Assembly: GCF_000312425.1 (NCBI RefSeq)
Contig: NZ_HE997181.1
Location: 1,733,829 to 1,797,828, forward strand
From: Reyranella massiliensis 521
GTDB taxonomy: Bacteria > Pseudomonadota > Alphaproteobacteria > Reyranellales > Reyranellaceae
DNA length: 64,000 nucleotides
Direction of reading: 5' to 3'
Numbering within the stretch: the stretch's first letter is position 1; the number at the start of each line of letters is the position of its first letter. Below are positions 41,382 to 49,384 of the stretch, one piece after another. A program made the translations under genes and the position numbers. A model generated the notes under the pieces. The model had not been told where the DNA came from. It did no database searches and was given only the letters and a program-made list of their open reading frames with translations.

Positions 41382-41873
41382 TCAAAGTTTACTATGAAGG
41401 TTTACATATAGGGATGGCCCGAAAGGGCCATCCTGGCTGGGCCCCGGAGGGCCCGCCCGGGCGGGCCCTTCGCCGATCAGCACAAGAAGAAGGAGTGCTT
41501 CAGTCGGCCGGACGTACAGCGATGCCTTGCCTTTGAAGTAGTGCTGCTCGCGCACGATGAACTGGCGTGCCGTCATCTTTTCGAGAACGAGACGAATCTG
41601 CTTGGGCGTGCAATGCAACTCCGCCTGCCACCCCGCGCGCGTCAGCGTCACCCACTTGTATCCGTTGCGCGAAACCTTGGTGTATCTGTGCCAGCGCAGG
41701 AGCTTGTGCAGGAACAGGCCGCATCGCTCTCCGCCGGCCACCGCGATGCAGCGGTCGACATGATAGGTCGTGCAATCGATTGCACTTGCCAGAGCCAGGT
41801 ACTCCGCCGAAGCCATCGTCATCGCTGCATACCCTCCTTGGTATGTCGCTTCGACTAGCGCCGCGGCCGACAT
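41382..41873 (-). CDS. Orphan winged-helix-like protein with hairpin-encoded tail
   Basis: A 163-residue protein. The core (HVDRCIAVAGGERCGLFLHKLLRWHRY, given here in pieces: HVDRCIAVAGG and CGLFLHKLLRWHRY; then KWVTLTRAGWQAELHCTP, QIRLVLEKMTARQFI and KASLYVRPTEAL) follows the pattern of phage/plasmid-type winged-helix proteins that read FLSQL-x-YW ... G-W ... GL-x-x-x-Q-x-x-x-x-x-x-L-x-x-x-G. The last 30 residues (Gly/Pro-rich) are encoded by GC-rich inverted repeats at 41412-41468 and may not be conserved. A TGCAATCGATTGCA palindrome lies within codons about 30-35. No integrase or other mobile gene is near. Confidence 0.6.
   Translation of the reverse strand: MSAAALVEATYQGGYAAMTMASAEYLALASAIDCTTYHVDRCIAVAGGERCGLFLHKLLRWHRYTKVSRNGYKWVTLTRAGWQAELHCTPKQIRLVLEKMTARQFIVREQHYFKGKASLYVRPTEALLLLVLIGEGPARAGPPGPSQDGPFGPSLYVNLHSKL
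41412..41468. repeat. Cluster of perfect GC-rich inverted repeats
   Basis: GGATGGCCC-GAAA-GGGCCATCC (41412-41433) is a 9-bp stem with a four-base loop. It is followed by GGGCCC-CGGA-GGGCCC (41439-41454) and a 20-base perfect palindrome at 41449-41468 built from GGGCCC, GCCCGGGC and GGGCCC. All fall in the 3' part of the minus-strand winged-helix gene. No T-run follows on either strand. Confidence 0.75.
41771..41784. promoter_or_regulatory. Palindrome TGCAATCGATTGCA, copy 2
   Basis: Identical to the dyad at 41323-41336 and extended by one pair (GTGCAATCGATTGCAC, 41770-41785). It is inside the winged-helix gene near its 5' end. The two copies are 448 bases apart, so a looping operator is conceivable. 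Confidence 0.45.
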
Positions 41874-41917
41874 CCGGCAACTTCAGGATTGGCTCACGCC
41901 TGCGGCGTGGCGGTCCG

Positions 41918-42826
41918 TCAGGCCGGTTTCCAGTAGCTTTTGCTGCTGTAGATGGTCTTGAGGTGGCTGATGAAGTGGCGGACGCGCTCCGGCACATAGC
42001 GGTTGCGCGGGTAGACGGCCATGACGTCGTAGTCCGGCAACGCGAAGTCGTCGAGGACGGTGACGAGTTCTCCCTTGTTGAGTTGATCGGTGATTTCCCA
42101 CAGCGATCGCCATTGCAGGCCGAGCCCTTGCAAGGTCCAGGCGTGGAGCAGGTCGCCGTCGTTGCAGTCGAGCGCGCCGCTCACCTGCACGCTGACGATC
42201 CGGCCGTTGCGCGAGAACTGCCACGGGCGGCGTTCGGTGCCGCTGGCGTTGAACGCCAGGCAGTTGTGCCGGACCATCTCCTCCAGTGTCCGCGGAACGC
42301 CGTGGCGGGCGAAGTAGGCCGGCGAGCCGCACACCACGCGTCGATTGGTTGCGAGGCGTATGGCGACGACGTTGGGATCGATCACGCCGCCCATGCGGAT
42401 CGCCAGGTCGCAGCGATTTCGCACCACGTCGACGATCTGATCGGACAGATTGAAGGAGACTTCGACCTGCGGATATTTCTGCAGGAACGCCGGCGCATGG
42501 GCGGCGACGTGCTTGCGTCCGAAGGAGGCGGGCGCAGATACTACCAGGCGGCCGGTGACGTCGTGCCGATTCTTCGACAGCGCCTCCTCGGTCTCGTCGA
42601 GATCCGACAGTATCCGGCGGCACTCCACGGCGTAGTTCGCGCCTTCTTCGGTCAAGGCGAGTTGGCGAGTCGATCGATGTAAAAGCTTGACGCCAAGACG
42701 TTTCTCCAGCGCGTCGATGCGCCGGCCAATCATTGCCGGCGTTACGTTTTGATCACGCGCCGCTTTGGTGAGACTGCCGTGGTCGACCGCGGCAACGAAC
42801 GCCTCGATCTGAACTAACCGATCCAC
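41918..42826 (-). CDS. LysR-family transcriptional regulator
   Basis: A 302-residue DNA-binding regulator with the usual N-terminal winged helix (FVAAVDHGSLTKAARDQNVTPAMIGRRIDALEKRLG; key pieces SLTKAA, IDALEKRLG, LLHRSTR) and a C-terminal effector-binding domain (GRLVVSAPASFGRKH, ending ISHLKTIYSSKSYW). The start codon is GTG. It is divergent from the amidohydrolase at 42975 across 148 AT-rich bases, the classical arrangement for a LysR activator and its target, so it probably controls the amidohydrolase and perhaps the genes beyond. Confidence 0.93.
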   Translation of the reverse strand: MDRLVQIEAFVAAVDHGSLTKAARDQNVTPAMIGRRIDALEKRLGVKLLHRSTRQLALTEEGANYAVECRRILSDLDETEEALSKNRHDVTGRLVVSAPASFGRKHVAAHAPAFLQKYPQVEVSFNLSDQIVDVVRNRCDLAIRMGGVIDPNVVAIRLATNRRVVCGSPAYFARHGVPRTLEEMVRHNCLAFNASGTERRPWQFSRNGRIVSVQVSGALDCNDGDLLHAWTLQGLGLQWRSLWEITDQLNKGELVTVLDDFALPDYDVMAVYPRNRYVPERVRHFISHLKTIYSSKSYWKPA

Positions 42827-42974
42827 TTTAACTTGATACTCTCAATATCGAATAAAATTACCTTTATATGTATTATCACTGCGAATCACTGCCGATATCT
42901 TCTCCGCAAGAAAGAAAACGCAGCCACGGCGACGCTCCTCGGACCGATCGACTTGTGGTTACTGGAGGAGTTCG
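42827..42974. promoter_or_regulatory. AT-rich divergent promoter region between lysR and amidohydrolase
   Basis: The 148 bases are clearly more AT-rich than their neighbours. ATCACTGC occurs at 42875-42882 and again at 42885-42892, a period of one helical turn. A TATTAT at 42871-42876 might be a -10 element. A GGAGGAG ribosome site precedes the amidohydrolase ATG. I could not fix a LysR T-N11-A box with confidence. Confidence 0.55.
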
Positions 42975-44267
42975 ATGGCAAAAGTTTTCGAGAACGTGGT
43001 GATCTTCGACGGCACAGGCAGTTCGCCGTTTCCCGGCGAGGTGCGTGTAGAGGGCAACCGGATCACTGCGGTCGCGAAGGGCAGCCAGAAAATTTCGCAG
43101 GAAGGAGCCGAGGTCATCGACGGGCAGGGTGCCACGCTGATGCCGGGCCTTTGCGAGCCGCACGCGCACATCACCTATCCCGACATGCTGAAGCTGCGCG
43201 AGCTCGGCGAGACGCCGCCCGAAGAGCACGTATTCGTCACCATGCACAACGCGCGGAAGATGCTCGAGGCAGGCTTCACCAGCCTCTATTCTGCAGCATC
43301 GTCGAAGCCGAGGACCGAGGTCGTCGTGCGCAACGAGATCAATGCCGGCCGCATTGCGGGCCCGCGCTTTCGGGCGGCGTCGCCGGAAATCGTTTCGACC
43401 GGCGGTTTGGGCGACGAGCGGCAGCTGCACATGTACCATCAGGGCATCGAGATCATCGCCGACGGCGTCGACGAGATCAGGCGGACGGTGCGCACGTGCA
43501 TCCGCGAAGGCGTCGATCAGATCAAGATCAACATCTCGGGCGACAACTTCGTCCGCCTGGGCCAGGACGGCGCCTGCACCTACACCGAAGAGGAGGTCAA
43601 GGCCGCCGCCGACGAGGCGAACGAGCGCGGGGTGGCGCTGTCGTGCCATAGCCGTGCCGACAAGTCGGTGCGGATGGCCCTGAAGTTCGGCTTCCGCGTG
43701 CTTTACCACTGCGAACACTCGACCGATGAGACGCTCGACCTCATCGAGGCCGCCAAGGACCGCATCTTCCTGGCGCCCGCCATCGGCGCGAACTACCGGC
43801 TGGCCCACCATGCCCAGGAATGGGGCATCACGCACGACGTGGCGGAGCGCATGGGCGTGTTCAAGACCATCGAGCAGACGGCCCAGGTCTACAACAAGCT
43901 GCGCAAGCGCGGCGTCCGCGTCATGCCCGGCGGCGACTACGGGTTCATCTGGAACCCGATCGGGACCAACGCGCGGGACTTCGAGTATTTCGTCAATCTG
44001 TTCGGCTACACGCCGGCCGAGACCCTGAGCGCGGCGACCATGCTGGGCGGCCAGATCATGGACATGCCGGATCTCGGCCTCGTCAAGGAAGGCTTCCTTG
44101 CGGATCTGCTGCTCATCGACGGCGATCCGACAGCCGACATCAAGATCCTTCAGGATCGCGACAACCTGCTGATGATCATGAAGGACGGCGCGTACTTCAA
44201 GGCGCCGAGGCCACGGCGGAAGACAGGCAAAGGGTCGGCACGCACGCGCGAGATGGCGGATGCCTAG
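42975..44267 (+). CDS. Amidohydrolase-family protein (prolidase/imidazolonepropionase-like)
   Basis: A 430-residue amidohydrolase of the branch that includes Xaa-Pro dipeptidase-like and imidazolonepropionase-like enzymes. Ligand motifs are LCEPHAHITYP, the Lys in VDQIKINISGDN (likely carbamylated), SCHSRAD, YHCEHSTDE and the final Asp in VMPGGDYGF. No signal peptide. It is regulated by position by the divergent LysR gene. An alpha/beta hydrolase and a Liv importer follow on the same strand, so it may act on an imported N-acyl, peptide or cyclic amide. Confidence 0.88.
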   Translation: MAKVFENVVIFDGTGSSPFPGEVRVEGNRITAVAKGSQKISQEGAEVIDGQGATLMPGLCEPHAHITYPDMLKLRELGETPPEEHVFVTMHNARKMLEAGFTSLYSAASSKPRTEVVVRNEINAGRIAGPRFRAASPEIVSTGGLGDERQLHMYHQGIEIIADGVDEIRRTVRTCIREGVDQIKINISGDNFVRLGQDGACTYTEEEVKAAADEANERGVALSCHSRADKSVRMALKFGFRVLYHCEHSTDETLDLIEAAKDRIFLAPAIGANYRLAHHAQEWGITHDVAERMGVFKTIEQTAQVYNKLRKRGVRVMPGGDYGFIWNPIGTNARDFEYFVNLFGYTPAETLSAATMLGGQIMDMPDLGLVKEGFLADLLLIDGDPTADIKILQDRDNLLMIMKDGAYFKAPRPRRKTGKGSARTREMADA

Positions 44268-44285
44268 TCGACCCTAGCGACCTTG

Positions 44286-44312
44286 GCTGCCCGGCGCGAC
44301 GCGTTGGGCAGC
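44286..44312 (+). terminator. Hairpin after the amidohydrolase gene (weak terminator candidate)
   Basis: GCTGCCC (44286-44292) pairs with GGGCAGC (44306-44312) around a 13-base loop, 19 bases after the stop. No T-run follows, so it may be a factor-dependent stop or a mere 3' end stabiliser. Confidence 0.35.
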
Positions 44313-44401
44313 GGACCAGGGCAAACCACAGCGACTTCATCCCGGGCTCACCTGATTGAGCCTCCCGAGGATGCAAATGATCCGGATCGGCGGAGGGGGA
44401 C

Positions 44402-45184
44402 GTGCGAGTCAACGGCAAGACATTGGCTGTCGAGGTTCACGGCAAGGGCGACGCTGTGCTGATGGTTCACGGCCTGGGCGGCACGTCCAACACCTGGCAC
44501 GCGCAGCGCAACATGCTGGCGCGGAACTTCCAGGTCATCTGCCCCGATCTCGAAGGGTCCGGGCGCTCGCCGCTCGATGGCACGTTGTCGATCGCCAGCT
44601 TCGTGGCCGACATGGTCGGCGTGCTGAACGCCCTGGAGATCGAATCCGCCCACGCGGTCGGGCATTCCATGGGAACGATCGTCTGCCAGCACCTCGCCGC
44701 GACTCACGCATCGCGGGTCACGAGCCTGGCGCTGATCGGGCCGCTGGCGGAACCGCCACCGGCCGCGCGAGCGGCGCTGACAGAGCGGGCGAAGTTGGCT
44801 CGGTCCGAAGGCATGGTGCCGATTGCCGATGCACTCGTTCAGGCGTCGCTATCGGTTGCGAGCCGCACGGCGAATCCGACGGTGGCCGCCTTCGTGCGGG
44901 AGATCCTGATGCGCCAGCCGGCGGAAGGCTACGCGAGAACCTGCGAGGCCCTGGCTGCCGCGACAGCGGCCAAACCCGAGGCGATCCGCTGCCCGACTTT
45001 GCTGATCACGGGAGACGAGGACGGAGTCGGGCCGCCGCCTGCGACGGTGCAGCTGGCCCGGTCGATCGCCGGGGCCCGCGCCGTGATCCTTCCTTCGACG
45101 GGTCACTGGACGCCGGTCGAGAAGCCGAACGAGGTCAATCGCGCGCTGCTCGACTTCTATTTCGCTGCGCACGACTTCGGGTGA
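44402..45184 (+). CDS. Alpha/beta hydrolase
   Basis: A 260-residue alpha/beta-fold hydrolase of the 3-oxoadipate-enol-lactonase/carboxylesterase type. Oxyanion block MVHGLGGTSNTW, nucleophile elbow VGHSMGTIVCQHLA, acid in LITGDEDGVGP and catalytic His in STGHWTPVEKP are all present. The start is GTG at 44402, a few bases after GGAGGGGGA. It is located between the amidohydrolase and the Liv importer, all on the same strand. It may hydrolyse a lactone or ester intermediate, but the substrate is not known. Confidence 0.9.
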   Translation: MRVNGKTLAVEVHGKGDAVLMVHGLGGTSNTWHAQRNMLARNFQVICPDLEGSGRSPLDGTLSIASFVADMVGVLNALEIESAHAVGHSMGTIVCQHLAATHASRVTSLALIGPLAEPPPAARAALTERAKLARSEGMVPIADALVQASLSVASRTANPTVAAFVREILMRQPAEGYARTCEALAAATAAKPEAIRCPTLLITGDEDGVGPPPATVQLARSIAGARAVILPSTGHWTPVEKPNEVNRALLDFYFAAHDFG

Positions 45185-45245
45185 AGGGGCGGGGGAATCT
45201 CATCATGTGCGATCGGGTGACGGACGGCGTAGGGAGGGCAGGTTC

Positions 45246-46187
45246 ATGACGTGGGCGCGCCGTTACCCTCAAGCCTTGCTCGTCGCGACGCTGCTTGCTG
45301 GGGGCGCTGCCTGGGCTTGTTACAACGATGCCCGGTTGTTCGTTGCCGCCACCCTGAACGGCGTGACACTGGCGGCATTGTACTTTCTCGTCGCCAGCGG
45401 CTTTGCGCTGATCTTCGGGCTGATGCGCAACGTTAACCTGGCGCATGGCTCGCTCTATCTGCTGGGCGCCTATCTCGGATACACCGTCGGCGACCTGACA
45501 GGCTCGTGGTACCTGGGCGTTGCGGCCGGCGCGCTCGGGGCGGCGGTGCTGGGCGTCGTCCTGCAGGTCGCCGTGTTCCAGTTCATGCCGGGGCAGGAGC
45601 TGCGTCAGGCACTGGTGACGGTAGCGATCTCGGTGGTGCTGGCCGACCTGATGATGTGGATCTGGGGCGCCGACATCTATCAGCTGGATCCGCCCGACTG
45701 GATGTTCGGCGCGTCGGTCCTGCCGATCGTGCAGCACTATCCGACCTACCGATTGATCCTGCTGGCGCTTGCCGTCGCCGTCGGCGGAGGCCTGTGGCTC
45801 CTGCTGAACCGTACGCGAATCGGCACGATGATCCGCGCCGGTGTGGACGACCGCATGATGCTGGCGGCGACCGGCGTGAACATACAGGTCGTGTTCGCCG
45901 TGACCTTCACCATAGGCGCCGGGCTTGCGGGCTTCGCCGGGGTTATCGGCGGTTCGGCGCTGTCGATCTCGCCGGGCGAGGATACGCGCTATCTGCTGGC
46001 GTCGTTGATCGTGGTCGTGGTCGGCGGGTTGGGCAGCGTGGCAGGCACGGCCGTCGGCGCCTTGCTGATCGGTCTCTCGGAACAATACGGCCTGGCCTAC
46101 GCCCCGACTTACGGCGTTCTGTTCACCTTCATGATCATGGTGGCGACGCTGTTCTATCGCCCCCAGGGCATTTTCGGCGGCCGCTGA
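45246..46187 (+). CDS. Branched-chain-type ABC importer permease (LivH-like)
   Basis: A 313-residue inner-membrane subunit with eight or so helices. The LivH pattern GVTLAALYFLVASGFALIFGLMRNVNLAHGSLYLLGAY near the N-terminus (key piece NLAHGSLYLLGAY) and GTMIRAGVDDRMMLAATGVN before the C-terminal helices are clear. The ATG at 45246 follows GGAGGG. The LivM-like gene starts one base after its stop. First of five genes (45246-50117) that make a complete HAAT importer. Confidence 0.93.
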   Translation: MTWARRYPQALLVATLLAGGAAWACYNDARLFVAATLNGVTLAALYFLVASGFALIFGLMRNVNLAHGSLYLLGAYLGYTVGDLTGSWYLGVAAGALGAAVLGVVLQVAVFQFMPGQELRQALVTVAISVVLADLMMWIWGADIYQLDPPDWMFGASVLPIVQHYPTYRLILLALAVAVGGGLWLLLNRTRIGTMIRAGVDDRMMLAATGVNIQVVFAVTFTIGAGLAGFAGVIGGSALSISPGEDTRYLLASLIVVVVGGLGSVAGTAVGALLIGLSEQYGLAYAPTYGVLFTFMIMVATLFYRPQGIFGGR

Positions 46188-46188
46188 G

Positions 46189-47199
46189 ATGGACACCATC
46201 CGATCGATCCCTGCAGCGAGCTGGCAGCGGACGGCGCTGGCTCCGGGCCTCTTGCTCGCGGCGCTCGCGATCTACCCGATGTTCGCGAACGACTTCTTCA
46301 TTCTGCAGATCGGCGGACAGACGCTGATTATCGGCTTGATCGCCCTGTCGCTGATGCTGCTCGCGGGCTACGGCGGCATGGTCACCCTGTCCCAGATGAC
46401 GGTAGCCGGCATCTCGGCCTACCTGGTGGCGTTGCTCGGCGACAGCCACGGTGGCGTGAGCCTTGGCTGGCCATGGTGGCTGGCGATACCGGCGGCGATC
46501 CTGGTCGCCGTGATCGTCGCGGCTTTCATCGGTGCCCTGTCGGCGAACACCGAGGGCATCTACACCATCATGATCACGCTGGCCGTCGGTGTCGCGGTCT
46601 TCTACCTGGTGCTGCAGAACCGCACGATCTTCAACGGCTTTCAGGGCCTCTCCCATGTCCGGCCGCCGATGGTGTTCGGGGTCGACTGGCGCTCGCCGTC
46701 GGCGTTCTACTATTTGACGCTGGCCTGCGCGGTGGCCGGCTACTACTTCGTATGGCGCCTGCGCCGCACGACGTTCGGGCTCGCCCTGCAGGGCATCCGG
46801 GACAATCCGCGGCGCATGAGCGCCCTCGGCTACGACGTCAACCGTCACCGGATTGCCGCGCATGCGATGGCAGGCGCCATTGCCGGCGTCGGCGGTGTCC
46901 TGCTGGCCTGGTACAACACCTTCGTATCTCCGGCCACGGTCGGCGTCGACGCCATGATCAACGTGCTGCTGGTCGCCGTCATCGGCGGCATCAGAAGTCC
47001 GCTGGGGGCGTTCCTGGGCGCGGCCGTGTTCGTGCTGCTGCAGAGCTTTGCGATCGATCTGATCGGCAGCCAGCGCTTCCGCCTTCTGATCGGGCTGATC
47101 TTCCTCTCGACGGTGCTGTTTTCCCAGGATGGCCTGCTGGGCCTGTGGGCGCACTGCCGCCGATGGTGGGGGATGGCGACCGACCGGCGACATTCCTGA
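46189..47199 (+). CDS. Branched-chain-type ABC importer permease (LivM-like)
   Basis: A 336-residue membrane subunit, partner of the LivH-like protein. LMLLAGYGGMVTLSQM is the LivM core motif (usually GxxGxxSLGQ), and RRTTFGLALQGIRDNPRRMSALGYDVNRH is the ATPase-contact region. The final helices end with a short polar tail. The substitution of SLGHAA by TLSQMT in the core is seen in divergent members. Coupled to the LivH gene by a one-base gap. Confidence 0.92.
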   Translation: MDTIRSIPAASWQRTALAPGLLLAALAIYPMFANDFFILQIGGQTLIIGLIALSLMLLAGYGGMVTLSQMTVAGISAYLVALLGDSHGGVSLGWPWWLAIPAAILVAVIVAAFIGALSANTEGIYTIMITLAVGVAVFYLVLQNRTIFNGFQGLSHVRPPMVFGVDWRSPSAFYYLTLACAVAGYYFVWRLRRTTFGLALQGIRDNPRRMSALGYDVNRHRIAAHAMAGAIAGVGGVLLAWYNTFVSPATVGVDAMINVLLVAVIGGIRSPLGAFLGAAVFVLLQSFAIDLIGSQRFRLLIGLIFLSTVLFSQDGLLGLWAHCRRWWGMATDRRHS

Positions 47200-47282
47200 A
47201 TAGCGACAGCGAGATTCCTGGCCGGTGAGGGGCGCCGGCGCAGGCGTGGCAACGCAACAATGACGCCCTGAGGGACGACGAG

Positions 47283-48533
47283 ATGGACAGGACAACCAAG
47301 ATGCTTCGACGCTCACTGTTGGGAGCGGCAATTCTGCTGGGCTGCACGACTGCGGCAAGCGCACAGCAGGAACTCAAGATCGGGCTGGTCGCAAGCCTGG
47401 AAGGGGCCTTTGCGGTCCTGGGACAGGATGGCGTGCGCGGCGCGGAACTGGCGCTCAAGGAGCACGGCGGCGTCGCCGGCGGAAAGAAGATCGTGTTCGT
47501 CCGGGGATCGTCGGACGCTTCGCCGGCATCGGCCGTCAATGCCACGCGCAAGCTTGTCGAGCAGGACAAGGTTTCGCTGATGATCGGGCCGCTGTCTGGT
47601 TCCGAAGGCGTGGCCGTCAAGGACTATGCCAAGACACAGCCGGCGGTCACCTTCATCGATGGCAGCTCGGGCGGCCAGCAGACAACGCTGGTCAATCCTT
47701 CGCCGAATTTCTTCCGCTTCAACCTCGACGGCGCGCAGGTGATGGCGCCGCTCGGAGCGTATGCGTTCGAGCAGGGCTACAAGCGCGTGATGGTGATCGC
47801 CGAGGACTATGCGTTCCCTTACTCGCAGGTGCAGGGCTTCATGTCCGGCTTCTGCAAGGCCGGCGGCAAGGTGCCGCGCAAGGCGTGGGTTCCCATCGGC
47901 ACCAAGGACTTCTCGTCGGTGATCTCTTCGATTCCGAAGGACGTCGATTCGTTGCTGGTGGTCCTCGCGGGCGCCGACGCCGTGAACTTCATCAGGCAGT
48001 ACGAGCAGGCCGGCGGCGACAAGAAGATCATCGGCGGCTCCGTCATGGTCGACCAGACGGTGCTGAGCTACAAGGGGCGGCTGCGCGGCAACCTGGTCGG
48101 GACCCTGTCGTCCGGATGGACCGCCGATGCGCTGGAAACGCCGGCCTGGGAGAAGTTCGTCGCCGACTACCGGGCGAGCTCCAAGGACGCTTTCCCGGCG
48201 CCGTCTTACTTCGCCTTCGCCTACTACAATGCCGTCAAGGCGACGCTGAATGCGCTCGATAAGGTCGGGGGCGATCTGTCCGACGGCCAGGAGAAGTTCC
48301 GCAAGGCTCTGGCGGCCACGCAGCTGCAGTCGCCGGTCGGCCTCATCACGCTCGATAGCAATCGTCAGGCGATCGGCCCGGCATTCGTCACCAAGATCGT
48401 TCAGCGGCCGGACGGCAAACTGGTGTCGAGCGTGGTCAAGACCGTGCCGAAGATCGACCAGCACCTGAACCTGTCGAAGGCCGAGTTCGACAAGATGGGC
48501 ATCGGCTCGCGCGACGTGCCGGCGTGCCCGTGA
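47283..48533 (+). CDS. Branched-chain-type ABC importer, periplasmic binding protein
   Basis: A 416-residue type I periplasmic receptor. A signal peptide (hydrophobic LLGAAILLG, cleavage near ASAQ) precedes the LivJ-type mature protein: ELKIGLVASLEGAFAVLGQDG (pieces LKIGLVASLEG), GAELALKEHGG, MIGPLSGSEG, KRVMVIAEDYAFPYSQVQG and FAYYNAVKATL. Start may be 47283 or the ATG at 47301. Cargo of such receptors ranges from amino acids to amides and aromatic acids; given the neighbours, an amide or sugar acid is as likely as leucine. Confidence 0.92.
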   Translation: MDRTTKMLRRSLLGAAILLGCTTAASAQQELKIGLVASLEGAFAVLGQDGVRGAELALKEHGGVAGGKKIVFVRGSSDASPASAVNATRKLVEQDKVSLMIGPLSGSEGVAVKDYAKTQPAVTFIDGSSGGQQTTLVNPSPNFFRFNLDGAQVMAPLGAYAFEQGYKRVMVIAEDYAFPYSQVQGFMSGFCKAGGKVPRKAWVPIGTKDFSSVISSIPKDVDSLLVVLAGADAVNFIRQYEQAGGDKKIIGGSVMVDQTVLSYKGRLRGNLVGTLSSGWTADALETPAWEKFVADYRASSKDAFPAPSYFAFAYYNAVKATLNALDKVGGDLSDGQEKFRKALAATQLQSPVGLITLDSNRQAIGPAFVTKIVQRPDGKLVSSVVKTVPKIDQHLNLSKAEFDKMGIGSRDVPACP

Positions 48534-49384
48534 GCAGCCACTCTATTGCCATCCGAACCGAAGAACGGCCTGGCGCGTCCCCGGACGCGCCAGCCAGCGG
48601 GGCGGAGAAGACGGCGGCACCCCTCGCACTGGTTGTTGAGGCCCTGTCGGTGGGCTTTGGCGGGATCCAGGTGCTGAGCGACGTGTCGATGACGATCAGT
48701 TCCACCGAGCGGCACGCCGTGTTCGGGCCGAACGGTGCCGGCAAGACGACACTGTTCAACTTGATCGGCGGCGATCTCACGCCGGGCGGTGGTCGTATCC
48801 TTTTCTTCGGCATGGACGTCACGGAGCTGCCGCCGCATGCGCGGGTGCGCCTTGGCATGCGGCGGACCTATCAGTCGTCCATGCTCTTTCCCGAGTTGTC
48901 GGTGCTGGAGAACCTCCTGATCGCCGTCCGGGGCGTGCGGCCGGGACGTTTCGGCCTCGGTCGGATCCGGCCGGGAGATGCGGATGTAGAGGCTGCCGAG
49001 GCACTTCTGCGCAACGTTCGCCTGACGGGGGTCACTGCGCAGGCGGTGTCGACCCTGTCGCACGGGCAGCAACGCCAGCTCGAAATCGGCATGGCGCTTG
49101 CCGGCACCCCGCGTCTGATCCTGCTCGACGAGCCGGCCGCCGGTTTGTCGGCGGTCGAGCGGCGCGACCTGACCGAGCTGCTGACCTCGCTGCCCCGGAG
49201 CACGGCGTTCCTGATCATCGAGCACGACCTGGAGATCGCTTTGCACGTCGCCGACCGGGTGAGCGTGATGCATGGCGGCCGGGTCATGAAGCAGGGCACG
49301 CCCGACGAAATCATGAGCGATGCCGAGGTGCAGGCGATCTATCTCGGCAGCGCGTCGAAGGAGGCCGCCGATCGTGCCCACTAG
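48530..49384 (+). CDS. Branched-chain-type ABC importer ATPase (LivG-like)
   Basis: A 284-residue ATPase. Walker A GPNGAGKTTL, Q-loop in RRTYQSSMLFPELSVLENLL, signature LSHGQQRQLEIGMAL, Walker B LILLDEPAAGLS and H-loop in LIIEHDLEIAL are intact. The receptor stop overlaps the GTG at 48530 (GTGA), favouring this start; GTG at 48524 is an alternative. It has a longer than usual N-terminal extension, about 30 residues rich in Ala, Pro and Ser, before the ATPase domain. Works with the LivF-like protein below. Confidence 0.92.
   Translation: MSSHSIAIRTEERPGASPDAPASGAEKTAAPLALVVEALSVGFGGIQVLSDVSMTISSTERHAVFGPNGAGKTTLFNLIGGDLTPGGGRILFFGMDVTELPPHARVRLGMRRTYQSSMLFPELSVLENLLIAVRGVRPGRFGLGRIRPGDADVEAAEALLRNVRLTGVTAQAVSTLSHGQQRQLEIGMALAGTPRLILLDEPAAGLSAVERRDLTELLTSLPRSTAFLIIEHDLEIALHVADRVSVMHGGRVMKQGTPDEIMSDAEVQAIYLGSASKEAADRAH

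Noticed and set aside
41382-41873. Prophage or integrated plasmid remnant
   Set aside because: Only one winged-helix-like gene is seen, with no integrase, portal, relaxase, attachment repeats or tRNA junction, so a mobile-element call is not supported.
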